DNA of 64,000 nucleotides from Rhodococcus sp. 14-1411-2a (GTDB lineage: Bacteria > Actinomycetota > Actinomycetes > Mycobacteriales > Mycobacteriaceae). Below are positions 19,388 through 27,985 of the stretch, piece by piece. Location: assembly GCF_002259485.1 (NCBI RefSeq), contig NZ_NPGA01000012.1, positions 210,263-274,262 of the forward strand, given 5' to 3'. How positions within the stretch are numbered: the stretch's first letter is position 1; each line of letters starts with the position of its first letter. The notes below the pieces were generated by a model. That model had not been told where the DNA came from. It ran no database searches and saw nothing but the letters and a program-made list of their open reading frames with translations. The position numbers and the translations under genes were made by a program.

Positions 19388-19457
19388 GGATCGGCTCCCC
19401 GGATATGGATTCCGGCCTCCGATCGGAGGCATAAATCCGAAACTGGGGAGCCGATCC
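19388..19457. repeat. nested palindrome after the ferric ABC operon
   Basis: An outer perfect 13-base inverted repeat, GGATCGGCTCCCC (19388-19400) and GGGGAGCCGATCC (19445-19457), encloses a perfect 16-base palindrome GCCTCCGATCGGAGGC (19415-19430). It begins 15 bases beyond the stop of the ATPase gene. It may be a strong terminator or processing structure for that operon; there is no clear U-tract. Confidence 0.8.
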
Positions 19458-19471
19458 GCGGTCGAGGCTGG

Positions 19472-20500
19472 CTACCGCGGGTAGAAGAACGACCGCCGGA
19501 CGGTCAGCGCGACGGTGTCACCCACCTCGGGACGCGGTCCGCGTACCGAGCATCGGAAGTCCACATCGCCGGAGCGCACCAGAACATCGCTGGCATCGCG
19601 GCCGAAGAGTGACGAGGTGACGGTTCCCCTGATGGTGCTCTCGCGCTCGCCGTCGGGCACGAGCTCGATATCGGTCGGCAGGATTGCAACCGTCCCGGGG
19701 CCGGAGCCCTCCGCCGCGAGTGTCAGGGAGCCCGAGGTGAAGGTGCCGTGGGCGACGGTGCCGTCGACGAGGGTGGCGTCGGACAGGAAGTGGGCGACGA
19801 ACGCCGACGCCGGAGCGCGCACCACGTCCTCGGGTGTACCGATCTGCGCGATGCTGCCCCGATCGAGGACGACCACCCGGTCTGCGAGGGCGAGGGCCTC
19901 GGTGCGATCGTGCGTGACGTGTACGACGGTCAGACCGGCTGCGCGCGTCAGAGATCTCAGCTCGAGGCGAAGCCGGTCTCGCAGTGGCTCGTCCAATGCC
20001 GAGAGCGCCTCGTCGAGTAGCAGTGCCCGTGGCGAGCCGACCAGAGCGCGCGCGAGGGCGACGCGTTGCCGCTGACCACCGGACAGCGTCGACGGGTCCC
20101 GGTTCTCGAGCCCGGGCAGCCCGACGAGCTCGAGCACGTCGGCGACCTTCTTCGTGCGCTCCGGTTTGGAGACCTTGGCCAGTTCGAGTGGGTAGGAGAC
20201 GTTGCGCCCGACGCTGCGGTGCGGCCACAGGGCGTGCTGCTGGAATACCATGCCGAGCTTGCGCGACTCGGGAGGCGTCGAGAGTTGTTCGCTTGCAACC
20301 ACATCCGGTCCGATGGAGATCGAACCGGCAGTCGGGGTCAGGAAGCCGGCGACGGTACGCAGCAGCGTGGTCTTACCGGAGCCCGACGGCCCGACGAGTG
20401 CGACGAACTCGCCATCGGCAATCTCCAGGTCGATGCCCTCCACGCCGACCGTGCCGTCGTGGTACCGGAGGCCGAGACGTTCGATCGTGATGGCAGACAT
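19472..20500 (-). CDS. ferric iron ABC transporter ATP-binding protein (FbpC-like)
   Basis: 342 residues. Walker A is GPSGSGKTT (about 36-44), the Q-loop FQQHALWPH, the signature LSGGQRQRVAL, Walker B ALLLDEALSALD and the switch His in VTHDRTEA. The C-terminal third is the TOBE-type regulatory domain typical of FbpC/PotA-like ATPases. It powers the importer formed with the two upstream genes. The start lies 25 bases after the permease stop. Confidence 0.92.
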   Translation of the reverse strand: MSAITIERLGLRYHDGTVGVEGIDLEIADGEFVALVGPSGSGKTTLLRTVAGFLTPTAGSISIGPDVVASEQLSTPPESRKLGMVFQQHALWPHRSVGRNVSYPLELAKVSKPERTKKVADVLELVGLPGLENRDPSTLSGGQRQRVALARALVGSPRALLLDEALSALDEPLRDRLRLELRSLTRAAGLTVVHVTHDRTEALALADRVVVLDRGSIAQIGTPEDVVRAPASAFVAHFLSDATLVDGTVAHGTFTSGSLTLAAEGSGPGTVAILPTDIELVPDGERESTIRGTVTSSLFGRDASDVLVRSGDVDFRCSVRGPRPEVGDTVALTVRRSFFYPR

Positions 20501-20525
20501 CGGTTCTCTCTTCTCAGCGTTGGAT

Positions 20526-22169
20526 CTACGGTCGCCCGGCTCGGGTGGACGCCACGAGGCCGAGGCCCGCGAATCCGACGAGCGCGACGAGTAGGGACAG
20601 GGCGGAGGCGGCGTTGTAGTCGCCGGCCTGCTGCAGGTTGAAGATGGACACGCCGAGGGTCTGTGTACCCGGAGCGACGAGGAGCACCGACATGGTCAGC
20701 TCGCGCACTGCAGTGAGAGCAACGAGCACCGCACCGGTGACTGCAGCGGGGATCGCCATCTTCCACGGCACGTCCCACAGCGATCGAAGATGTGACGCGC
20801 CGGAGGATCTGGCGACTTCTTCGAGGGCTGTCGGAGTGGAACTCAGCGGTGCTCGAACGGCCTGGACGACGATCGCGAGGAACGCCATCACGTAGGCGCA
20901 CAGGATGACCCACTTGGTGTCGAACAGTCCGGTGTACCGGCCGATGATCAACCAGCCCACTGCGATGACGAGGCCGGGAATCGCCTGCGGCAGCATCGCT
21001 GCCAGATCCAGGCCGACGTTGTCGCGAGACCTGGTGCGGGTGGTCAGTACCCCGATGGCCAGGCCCAGGAATCCGCAGACGACTGCGGCTCCCAACGCCA
21101 GCGTCACCGAATTCTGAATGCCGACGAGGGTTCCCGGTGCGGTGACCGCGCTCTCGATACTCTGCAGCGTGAGATTGCTCCAGGTGAGCGGCACGCCGGG
21201 AGCCGGAAGCAGGGCCTGCGTCGCCAACGCCAGGATCGGCAGGACCGTCAGAACGAGGCCGAGGATCCACGCAGCGATGCCCGCTGGAATTCGGCTGCGG
21301 CCCAACGGAAGTAACTGGGGCGGCGTGACCGCACCGTCGAGCTGAACGGAGCGACGCCCCAGAACGCGGTCGAGTGCGACCGCGACAACGGCCAGTGCGA
21401 GGAGCCCGATGCCGATGGTGGAGACCACCTCCAGTGGTCGATCGACGGTGCCCGACTGTATGTATCGATACACCATCGTCGACAGGGTGACGTAGCGCTC
21501 GGGGAGTCCGACCAGCGCCGGAATGCCGAAATCGGCCAGATTGGACACCGCAGTCAACGTCAGCGACGCCAGGAGGGCGGGACGCAGCAGTGGCAGCGTC
21601 ACATCGCGCATGGCTCGCCAAGGAGATGCCCCGGCGATCCGAGCCGCCTGTTCCAGATCGCCGGGTACGCGTCGTAGCGCCGCCGAAATGATCAGGTACG
21701 CAAGCGGATACGAGTGGACCGTCAGCAAGAAGATCACTCCGTCGCCGCCGTAGATGTTCCACAGCGGTCCGCCGCCGAAGGCGTCGTTCCAGTACGAGTT
21801 GATCATCCCGCTCGGGCCCAGCAGGCCTGTCCAGGCGATCGCGCCGACGAACGGCGGAATCAGCAACGGGCTGAGCAGAATCAGGCGCAGTACCGATCGG
21901 CCCGGCAGATCGGTGCGATCGAGAACGAGGGCCATGATGGTCGCAATCACCACCGCCGCGGCCGCCGACACACCGGCCGACACGACGCTGTTGGTAGTGG
22001 CCGACGCGATTCCGCCGTCGAGCAGCTCTTGTATGTGGTTGCCGCCCAATCCGATCGAGACCACGGCCGCCAGTGGAGCGCCGACCAGGGCCAGTACTGC
22101 CAACCACAGGCAGGCGCGAACCCAGGTGACGCGGTCAGCCAAGAAGATCGTTGAACGTGGCGACGGCAT
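20526..22169 (-). CDS. ferric iron ABC transporter permease (FbpB-like, fused)
   Basis: 547 residues with about 12 membrane helices, arranged as two homologous permease halves joined in one chain, as in FbpB/SfuB. Each half has the EAA loop that docks the ATPase: ARIAGASPWRAMRDVTLPLLRP in the first and ARSSGASHLRSLWDVPWKM in the second. The start overlaps the end of the binding-protein gene by 35 bases, indicating translational coupling. Confidence 0.92.
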   Translation of the reverse strand: MPSPRSTIFLADRVTWVRACLWLAVLALVGAPLAAVVSIGLGGNHIQELLDGGIASATTNSVVSAGVSAAAAVVIATIMALVLDRTDLPGRSVLRLILLSPLLIPPFVGAIAWTGLLGPSGMINSYWNDAFGGGPLWNIYGGDGVIFLLTVHSYPLAYLIISAALRRVPGDLEQAARIAGASPWRAMRDVTLPLLRPALLASLTLTAVSNLADFGIPALVGLPERYVTLSTMVYRYIQSGTVDRPLEVVSTIGIGLLALAVVAVALDRVLGRRSVQLDGAVTPPQLLPLGRSRIPAGIAAWILGLVLTVLPILALATQALLPAPGVPLTWSNLTLQSIESAVTAPGTLVGIQNSVTLALGAAVVCGFLGLAIGVLTTRTRSRDNVGLDLAAMLPQAIPGLVIAVGWLIIGRYTGLFDTKWVILCAYVMAFLAIVVQAVRAPLSSTPTALEEVARSSGASHLRSLWDVPWKMAIPAAVTGAVLVALTAVRELTMSVLLVAPGTQTLGVSIFNLQQAGDYNAASALSLLVALVGFAGLGLVASTRAGRP

Positions 22170-23163
22170 CGGGCTGGGAGGCGGTGATGGTGTCGAGGTC
22201 CGGGTTCAGCAGTTCGATGTCGTCGAGAGCGGGCGCGCCTTCCGGCGTGCCGACATCGGACCGAACCGGCAGGTACTGCTGCTCGACGGCGATCTCCTGA
22301 CCGCGCTTGCTGACCAGGAAGTCCACGTACTTCTGCGCGGCCTCCTGATTGGCCGAGTCCTTGAAGATTCCGGCCGGTTCGGAAATGTACGGGACGCCAT
22401 CGGTGGGGTACGACGCGGCGATGGGCGAGCCCTTCTCGGCCAACTCGCGCACCAGGTAGTCCACCACGATCCCGACCGGCTGGGTGCCGGCCGCGACGGC
22501 CTGAGCGACCGGGCCGTTGCTCTCGGCGACCACGGGTTCGTTGGCGACGAGATCGGTGAGCCACGGAAGGCCGAGGTCTTCCTGGCCCAGCCAGACGGCG
22601 GTGTTGAACGCTGCCGCGCCGGACACATCGGGATTGGGCAGCGTGATCCGGCCCTTGTACTGGGGGTCCGCCAGGTCCTTCCACGATGTCGGGGGCTGCG
22701 AGACGGTCCCGGTGTTGTACGCGATGACCGTCGGGATGATGCGGGTTCCCACGTAGTAACCGTCGGGATCGACGACGTTCGGGTCGAGGGCGTCGACGTC
22801 GGCCGGGGTGTACTGCAGCAGCAGGTCGTCGGCCTTGTACTTCTCGAACGTGGGGGCGTCCGCGGCGAGCAGGACGTCGGCACCGATGGAGCCGGTCTGC
22901 CGCTCCGACGCGATGCGCGCATTGAGATCTCCGGTGCCCGCGCGGAACACCTGTACGTCGATGCCGGGGTTCTCTGCAGTGAACTCGGCGTTGAGAGCGT
23001 CGATCTTCGCCTGCGGCTCCGAGGTGTACACCGTGAGAGTGCCGCCGGCCCCGTCGCCGTCTCCACCGGCATCGGGAGCCGCAGGCTCGGAGCAGGACGC
23101 GAGGGTGAGAGCGGCTGCGAGACCGAGGATTCCACCGGTGGCAACGCGACGAACAGTGTTCAC
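22135..23163 (-). CDS. ferric iron ABC transporter substrate-binding lipoprotein (FbpA-like)
   Basis: 342 residues. A GTG at 23163 is preferred because AGGAG lies nine bases upstream; an ATG three codons earlier abuts that AGGAG too closely. The signal peptide ends in the lipobox LASC. The mature part has features of iron-binding periplasmic proteins: LTVYTSEPQ at the start, TGSIGADVLLAAD, and a paired tyrosine (EQQYLPVR region). The ligand could be Fe3+ or another anion-chelated metal. First gene of the three-gene operon. Confidence 0.9.
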   Translation of the reverse strand: MNTVRRVATGGILGLAAALTLASCSEPAAPDAGGDGDGAGGTLTVYTSEPQAKIDALNAEFTAENPGIDVQVFRAGTGDLNARIASERQTGSIGADVLLAADAPTFEKYKADDLLLQYTPADVDALDPNVVDPDGYYVGTRIIPTVIAYNTGTVSQPPTSWKDLADPQYKGRITLPNPDVSGAAAFNTAVWLGQEDLGLPWLTDLVANEPVVAESNGPVAQAVAAGTQPVGIVVDYLVRELAEKGSPIAASYPTDGVPYISEPAGIFKDSANQEAAQKYVDFLVSKRGQEIAVEQQYLPVRSDVGTPEGAPALDDIELLNPDLDTITASQPDAVATFNDLLG

Positions 23164-23289
23164 TTGGTACATCTCCTGGAAGCATCGAGCACGGAAGTTG
23201 CTCATGCTTCCGACCTGAATCGACACGCAGACATGTGTTGTGGGAACTGCACGTGTCGCCGGGGTGAACGACTCGGGGGCAGGGGTTGA

Positions 23290-24597
23290 CTACCCAGCTC
23301 GAGACGACAAGGCGTGTACCGCGAACTGCCGTCCCCAGTCCGGTCCGGCCCCTTCGCGACCCAGGGTCGACGGCACAGCGCCGATCAGAGTCAGGAAGTC
23401 CAAGGTCGGTCGAGCGAGGTACTGGGCGTACGGTCTCTCCCTCTCGGGGATCATCCATCCGAGCGCCTCGAGGCTTCGGAAGACGAGCGAATTGCGTTCG
23501 TCTACAGAGCAACTCGCCGCAACCGACACCAGGAGCAGAACGCCCGCGTCTTTCTCGTACTGCTCGCGCCCAACGGGCATCCGAGCCGCGGCGTGTGACC
23601 ACAGGCGGACCGGGTCGGTGGCGAGGGTGTTGCCCAAACGGGTGCGAAGAAGCCGCCCCTTCAGGACACGAACGAGTCCGAGTTGCGTCACAGCAGTCCG
23701 AAGCCAGTGCACCTGTTGATGGTCCACCTCGCGGTTGGCGCTTCCGAACCATCTGGTGACCCACTCGAGCTCGGTACGCATCGCCGCAACGTCCCTGGGC
23801 GGCACATAGCCTGCAGCGGTCAGCGTGATTCCGTCTTCGCCCACGCGCGCCAGCATCCACGTCAGCTTTTCCATTGCCGATGCCGCCACTGCGGGGTCCA
23901 CCTGTGCCACATCCACATCCACATCGACATCGACATCGACGCGCGCGAGGACATCGGGCAGATCGGGGTGATACTCGAGGGGCCCGCGTTCGAGAAGCGA
24001 GCCCAGTTTGGGTAGCCGTTCCCGTACGCGACCGGCCAACTCCGTCACCGCGCGCCGCAACGCGATTCTGTTGTTCGCGTCGGCCACCGCGAAGCGCTCG
24101 TCGAAGTCGCCCGCCCAGAGCTTCATGTGGTCGTGCTCAGGATGGTCGGTATCAGCGAGAACCTTCAGCAGTTCGGCGTAGCCCGACGAGCCGCCGCAGT
24201 CTTCGGGTGGGCAGGCGCGGTCGCCGTCGAGGCAGGCTGCAGTACCGGCTACGGGCGATACCTCTTCCACGACCAGGTGGTGTGTCCATCCGTCACCGAA
24301 GTCGTACTCGTACCCGAGACGATCCCCGACGGCACCGAGGACGTCGTCCACCCGAACGCCGTCTTCGAGTGTCCCGGTGCCGTCGTCCCACTCCTCGAGC
24401 GAGGACTTCATCTCGTAGCGTCGAGTGCTTCGAAGAGGATCGTCGCCGACGAAGAACATGTGCAGATGTCGGTCTTCCCAACCCATGACGTCCTGAATGA
24501 CGTCGTGCAGCTCGGGCAGTGTGGCGTCGGAGGCGATGGTGAACCGCCGCCACACCACCGGCTCGACGTCGGCCAGAGTCACCCTGATCGTCAGCAT
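23290..24597 (-). CDS. plasmid pRiA4b ORF-3 family protein
   Basis: 435 residues. The N-terminal 190 residues match the pRiA4b ORF-3 domain: VWRRFTIASDATLPELHDVIQDVMGW, FGDGWTHHL, CPPEDCGG and the terminal HPEHDHMKLWAGDFD. The function of this domain is unknown. The remainder is uncharacterised and holds a (Val-Asp)n run at about residues 218-230 from a hexamer repeat. Convergent or co-directional partners are absent; it is divergent from the VOC gene at 24676. Confidence 0.85.
   Translation of the reverse strand: MLTIRVTLADVEPVVWRRFTIASDATLPELHDVIQDVMGWEDRHLHMFFVGDDPLRSTRRYEMKSSLEEWDDGTGTLEDGVRVDDVLGAVGDRLGYEYDFGDGWTHHLVVEEVSPVAGTAACLDGDRACPPEDCGGSSGYAELLKVLADTDHPEHDHMKLWAGDFDERFAVADANNRIALRRAVTELAGRVRERLPKLGSLLERGPLEYHPDLPDVLARVDVDVDVDVDVAQVDPAVAASAMEKLTWMLARVGEDGITLTAAGYVPPRDVAAMRTELEWVTRWFGSANREVDHQQVHWLRTAVTQLGLVRVLKGRLLRTRLGNTLATDPVRLWSHAAARMPVGREQYEKDAGVLLLVSVAASCSVDERNSLVFRSLEALGWMIPERERPYAQYLARPTLDFLTLIGAVPSTLGREGAGPDWGRQFAVHALSSRAG
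23908..23943. repeat. hexamer tandem repeat inside the pRiA4b-like gene
   Basis: Six units of CACATC/GACATC on the plus strand, three of each kind in order, encode alternating Val-Asp on the minus strand. Change in copy number would keep the reading frame. Confidence 0.8.
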
Positions 24598-24636
24598 CGT
24601 CAGGATTGTCCATCATGTGTGAGATGTTCGTCGAGC

Positions 24637-24654
24637 ACGTCCCCGCGGGGACGT
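24637..24654. promoter_or_regulatory. 18-base perfect palindrome in a divergent promoter region
   Basis: The sequence ACGTCCCCGCGGGGACGT is a perfect palindrome without a spacer, 40 bases upstream of the pRiA4b-like gene and 22 bases upstream of the VOC gene. Its centre is CCGCGG. The position suggests an operator for an unknown dimeric regulator. Confidence 0.5.
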
Positions 24655-24675
24655 TGTCGCCGATACAGTCCGGGC

Positions 24676-25026
24676 ATGGATGTTCTGCGCGCGATGCCAT
24701 TGCTCACGGTCACCGATCTCGATGCGGCGCTGGACAAGTACGTCCAGGTCACCGGCATGGAGGTGGTGATGAATCACGGCTGGATCGCCACGCTCGCTCC
24801 GGCGGGCGACAGTGCGGCGCAGCTCAGTCTGATCACCACCGATCCCACCGGGCCGGTCAATCCGTCGGCATCGATCGAAGTGGACGACGTGGACGCGGCG
24901 TACCGGGCAGCGATGGACGCCGAACTCGAGATCGTCTACAAGATCACCAACGAGGAATGGGGAGTCCGCCGATTCTTCTTTCGGGATGCGGGCGGCAACG
25001 TGGTGAACGTGCTGTCTCACCTGTGA
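24676..25026 (+). CDS. VOC (glyoxalase/bleomycin resistance) family protein
   Basis: 116 residues forming one vicinal-oxygen-chelate module: AMPLLTVTDLDAALDKYVQ at the start, PSASIEVDDVDAAYRAAMDA in the middle and the closing FFFRDAGGNVVNVLSHL. The family includes glyoxalases, dioxygenases and drug-binding proteins; the substrate is unknown. The ATG at 24676 is chosen because the longer open frame upstream runs through the divergent gene. It overlaps the TDT gene tail by ten bases. Confidence 0.85.
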   Translation: MDVLRAMPLLTVTDLDAALDKYVQVTGMEVVMNHGWIATLAPAGDSAAQLSLITTDPTGPVNPSASIEVDDVDAAYRAAMDAELEIVYKITNEEWGVRRFFFRDAGGNVVNVLSHL

Positions 25027-26126
25027 TCCGGATGCAACAACTCTCCGCGCCGGATTCCGCGAACGGTTCGGGTGGCCACGGTGAGCCAGGCGGCGAGCAG
25101 TAGGACGTACAGGGCAACGGCCAGAGCCTGCACCGCACCGAAGTTCAGCGCATGACCCAAGGCAGTCGCTCCGGTGACGCAAGTCCCGATGGGGAACGTG
25201 AACGACCACCACGTCAGCGAAAACCCCAGGTTTCTGCGTGCCGCGTGCACGGTCAGAGCTGTCGCCAGCGCGAACATCAGCATTCCGAAGCCGCCCATGA
25301 TCAGCCCGTAGCCGATACCGAAGACGTGTAGCCCGACGGCGACCGACGCCTGTGTACCGGTGAACACCATCGATGCGTCGGTGCCCAGCAGGTTGGCCGC
25401 CGTGATCGACTGGCCGATCAACCCCAACGTGATCCACACGGTCGGGGCCGCGTCGACGGGCGGCAGACCGCCGTGCAGCAGGCGCCCGTAGATCAGAGTC
25501 AGCGTGATCATCCCGACGATCAGCGACAGCCCGAACATCGCATAACAGGCGCACAGCAGCGCCAGCCGCCACTGGCCCTCGGGTAGGTGCGGAAGCAGCA
25601 ACGCCCCTGTCGACGCCGACACCATCGGCGGCACCACAGGCATCAGCCACGCGGGCAGGGCTGCGACGTCACGATGATCGGACGCGGTGATCATTCGATA
25701 CGGAACGACGACACTGGTGAGCAGACCGGCGATCGTCCCGGCGGTCCACAGGCCGGCGAACAGCGCGGTGGCCGCAGTCGGTCCGAGCACGTCCGCGCCG
25801 AGCAGGCCCGCTCCCGCGCCGACGGTGAGCATCGCCATGGGCGGAGCGCCGTAGAACTGCACCATCACCGGGTGTCGGGCGTACTCGACGGCCCGGTCGC
25901 GGTGCCCGATCCAGTGCCGCGCGAAGGCTCCACCGATCACGGCCAGCGCCGTAGCGGCGATCACCCATACCGCAACGGCAAAGACGTGCAGTGTAGGAAA
26001 CTGCACAGGCAGAGTTGCGGCCGCAGTGGCGACGATCCCGGTACCCATCACCGCGGCGAACCAGTTGGGGGTGATGTGCTCGAAAGTCCTGGGATGCACA
26101 GCGGGGGTGAGGGCGGTGACGGTCAT
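25017..26126 (-). CDS. TDT family transporter (TehA/SLAC1-like)
   Basis: 369 residues with ten predicted membrane helices, starting with HITPNWFAAVMGTGIVATAAA, a hallmark of the tellurite-resistance/dicarboxylate transporter family. Members carry C4-dicarboxylates, tellurite, sulphite or anions; the substrate is not decided by sequence. The start at 26126 is chosen; a GTG at 26153 is possible. It follows the LysR gene in the same direction, a pairing that suggests LysR control. Confidence 0.88.
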   Translation of the reverse strand: MTVTALTPAVHPRTFEHITPNWFAAVMGTGIVATAAATLPVQFPTLHVFAVAVWVIAATALAVIGGAFARHWIGHRDRAVEYARHPVMVQFYGAPPMAMLTVGAGAGLLGADVLGPTAATALFAGLWTAGTIAGLLTSVVVPYRMITASDHRDVAALPAWLMPVVPPMVSASTGALLLPHLPEGQWRLALLCACYAMFGLSLIVGMITLTLIYGRLLHGGLPPVDAAPTVWITLGLIGQSITAANLLGTDASMVFTGTQASVAVGLHVFGIGYGLIMGGFGMLMFALATALTVHAARRNLGFSLTWWSFTFPIGTCVTGATALGHALNFGAVQALAVALYVLLLAAWLTVATRTVRGIRRGELLHPDHR

Positions 26127-26181
26127 GACTTCAGCGTGCGCGTAGCCGGTCACGTCCGGTAGGTACCGAAATGTTCGTTAC

Positions 26182-26200
26182 CCATAACTGGACGTTATGG
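26182..26200. promoter_or_regulatory. putative LysR-type operator (T-N11-A dyad)
   Basis: A perfect dyad CCATAAC-TGGAC-GTTATGG. It contains the LysR-type consensus T-N11-A (T at 26185, A at 26197). It spans the LysR stop codon and sits about 55-75 bases upstream of the TDT start, where a LysR activator would bind. The role is inferred. Confidence 0.5.
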
Positions 26201-27103
26201 CTGGGTCTTTGCCGCCACGGACAGCAATTCAGCGGCGGGGCCGGTGGGGATGCGGCCGGACGGCCAGATCGCCCTCAACTCACGACGCAGAGTCAGTCCT
26301 GGGATCGGTACGCGGACCAGGGTTCCCGCGGCCAACTCGGGGGCGACGGCCAACGAGCTCAGCACGGCTCCGCCGATTCCCGCACCGACGGCGGACTTGA
26401 TCGCCGTCGTCGAGGAGACCTCGAGAAACGGCGACATCGGCTGCCCGAGACCCGCTGCAGCCACCGCGCTTTCGTAGGCGGAGCGTGTTCCCGACCCCGC
26501 CTCCCGCGTCACCAGTGCGGTGGCGACGATCTCGGCGGCCGACGGCGCGGTGACTGCCCAGGCGTGATCAGGTGCCACCACCAGTACCAGCTCGTCGGTG
26601 GCAACGGTCCGATGATCCAGATCCGCAGGGACAGTCGGACTTTCGATGAAGCCGAGGTCGGCGGCCCCCGCAAGCGCTCTCTCGGCGACCACTGTGGAAT
26701 TGCCCGACGTGAGGCTCGGCACGATGTGCGGGAGATGCGTGTGGAGCGTGACCAGCCATCGGGGCAGAAGATATTCTGCGACAGTCTGACTCGCGGCGAT
26801 CTGCACATGGCCGACGCGTTCGGCGTGCAACGTGGCGATGGCCGTCGCCAGGTCCTCGGCGGACCGCACGACCGGCGCTGCCCAACTCGCGACCAGCTCG
26901 CCGAACTCGGTCAGCACCGTTCCGCGTGCGCCTCGTTTCAGTAAAGGAGCGCCGACCCGTCGTTCCAGCGCACGGATACGCGCGCTGGCCGCGGGCTGCG
27001 ACATGCCGTGCGCTCGACCCGCTCGCCCGATGCTGCCGAGCTCGGCGACCGACAGCAGCAGGTCGATGCTGGTGAGATCGGCAACGTGAGGGGGGAGCGG
27101 CAC
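26195..27103 (-). CDS. LysR family transcriptional regulator
   Basis: 302 residues. The N-terminal winged helix is typical (LLLSVAELGSIGRAGRAHGMSQPAASARIRALERRVGAPLL, about 15-55), followed by the two-lobed effector-binding domain that starts near VGHVQIAASQTV. It probably regulates the TDT transporter gene directly downstream. The effector is unknown; a small carboxylate or sulphur oxyanion would be consistent with the transporter family. Confidence 0.92.
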   Translation of the reverse strand: MPLPPHVADLTSIDLLLSVAELGSIGRAGRAHGMSQPAASARIRALERRVGAPLLKRGARGTVLTEFGELVASWAAPVVRSAEDLATAIATLHAERVGHVQIAASQTVAEYLLPRWLVTLHTHLPHIVPSLTSGNSTVVAERALAGAADLGFIESPTVPADLDHRTVATDELVLVVAPDHAWAVTAPSAAEIVATALVTREAGSGTRSAYESAVAAAGLGQPMSPFLEVSSTTAIKSAVGAGIGGAVLSSLAVAPELAAGTLVRVPIPGLTLRRELRAIWPSGRIPTGPAAELLSVAAKTQP

Positions 27104-27127
27104 AGGGCGAGCGTACGACGACCCGAG

Positions 27128-27985
27128 TCAGAACTCGCTGAACAGGTCCAACTCGCCTTCGGGGTCGGTGGCCCCTTCGATGTCTTCGGGCTCGTCGTCC
27201 GAGTCCGGGGCGCGCTCGTGCAGCACCGAACCCACCAGCGCGGTGACGTCGATCGCGGCGGGATCGGGGATGGGGTGTCCCTCGACGAAGGCGAGTCGCT
27301 CGGCCGACAGGTAGGCCAAACGCACGGCCTGGACCACGAGGACGCGTCGTAGACCCTCGGAGACCTCACCGCGTTCGCGAGTGACAGCAGCCAGCCGTGA
27401 GATGGTCTCGGCGCGGCGCGCGATGCGAATGTCGGGGTGCCCGCGCTCGCGGCGGGTCTGCTCGGAGATCAGCGACCGACGCAGTGACGCAGGGAGTGCG
27501 ATGGGCTCCGAGACCGGCGGAATCTTCTCGTTGAGGATCGCCTTGTGTCGAGACTTGTCGATGGCCTCGAGGTACGCCGTGTACTCGTGCGCATTCAGAT
27601 CGCGCTCGGCTGCGCGGAATTGCTCTGCGCCGTCGGACTTCTTGAGATCCTCGTACTGCCACAGAGGCCAGATCTCGATTTCGGCGACCTCGAAGACGTC
27701 GAGTACCCGCATCGCGACGGCGTCGGTTCGCTGGTTGGTCAGATGGCGCTGCACTCGGACGCTGAGCTTCTCCTTGGTCTGCCCCACGTAGATCGGCTCA
27801 CCGTCGTAATCGTAGAACGCATACACGCCCCATTTGGCCGCCGACCATACTCGACCCTGATTGTCTTTCTCGCTCAGCACTTCTCGCAGTGCGGTGCGAA
27901 AGGACTGCACGTCGTCCGCGGGCAGAGTGCTCTTGCGCGGAGCGACGGCGGACGACCGCAGCGAGGACTTACCGTGACTGGACAT
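27128..27985 (-). CDS. Eco29kI-like GIY-YIG restriction endonuclease
   Basis: 285 residues. The GIY-YIG core is visible: GVY at 53-55, YVGQT at 66-70, then Arg77-x3-His81, a later Glu in AAERDLNAHEY and the Asn of AILNEKIPP. This order of residues is that of R.Eco29kI, a type II enzyme that cuts CCGCGG in the family prototype. The protein has an extra C-terminal acidic region of about 90 residues. Its start overlaps the methyltransferase stop by 17 bases, forming a coupled restriction-modification pair. The target of this enzyme is not proven by sequence. Confidence 0.85.
   Translation of the reverse strand: MSSHGKSSLRSSAVAPRKSTLPADDVQSFRTALREVLSEKDNQGRVWSAAKWGVYAFYDYDGEPIYVGQTKEKLSVRVQRHLTNQRTDAVAMRVLDVFEVAEIEIWPLWQYEDLKKSDGAEQFRAAERDLNAHEYTAYLEAIDKSRHKAILNEKIPPVSEPIALPASLRRSLISEQTRRERGHPDIRIARRAETISRLAAVTRERGEVSEGLRRVLVVQAVRLAYLSAERLAFVEGHPIPDPAAIDVTALVGSVLHERAPDSDDEPEDIEGATDPEGELDLFSEF

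Noticed and set aside
20338..22107. 589-codon open frame overlapping the FbpB-like permease
   Set aside because: Arg/Gly-rich frame shadow; the permease frame has membrane helices and EAA motifs.
27128..27985. GIY-YIG protein as a homing endonuclease or UvrC-like repair enzyme
   Set aside because: The overlap with a C5 methyltransferase and the residue order of the Eco29kI family favour restriction.
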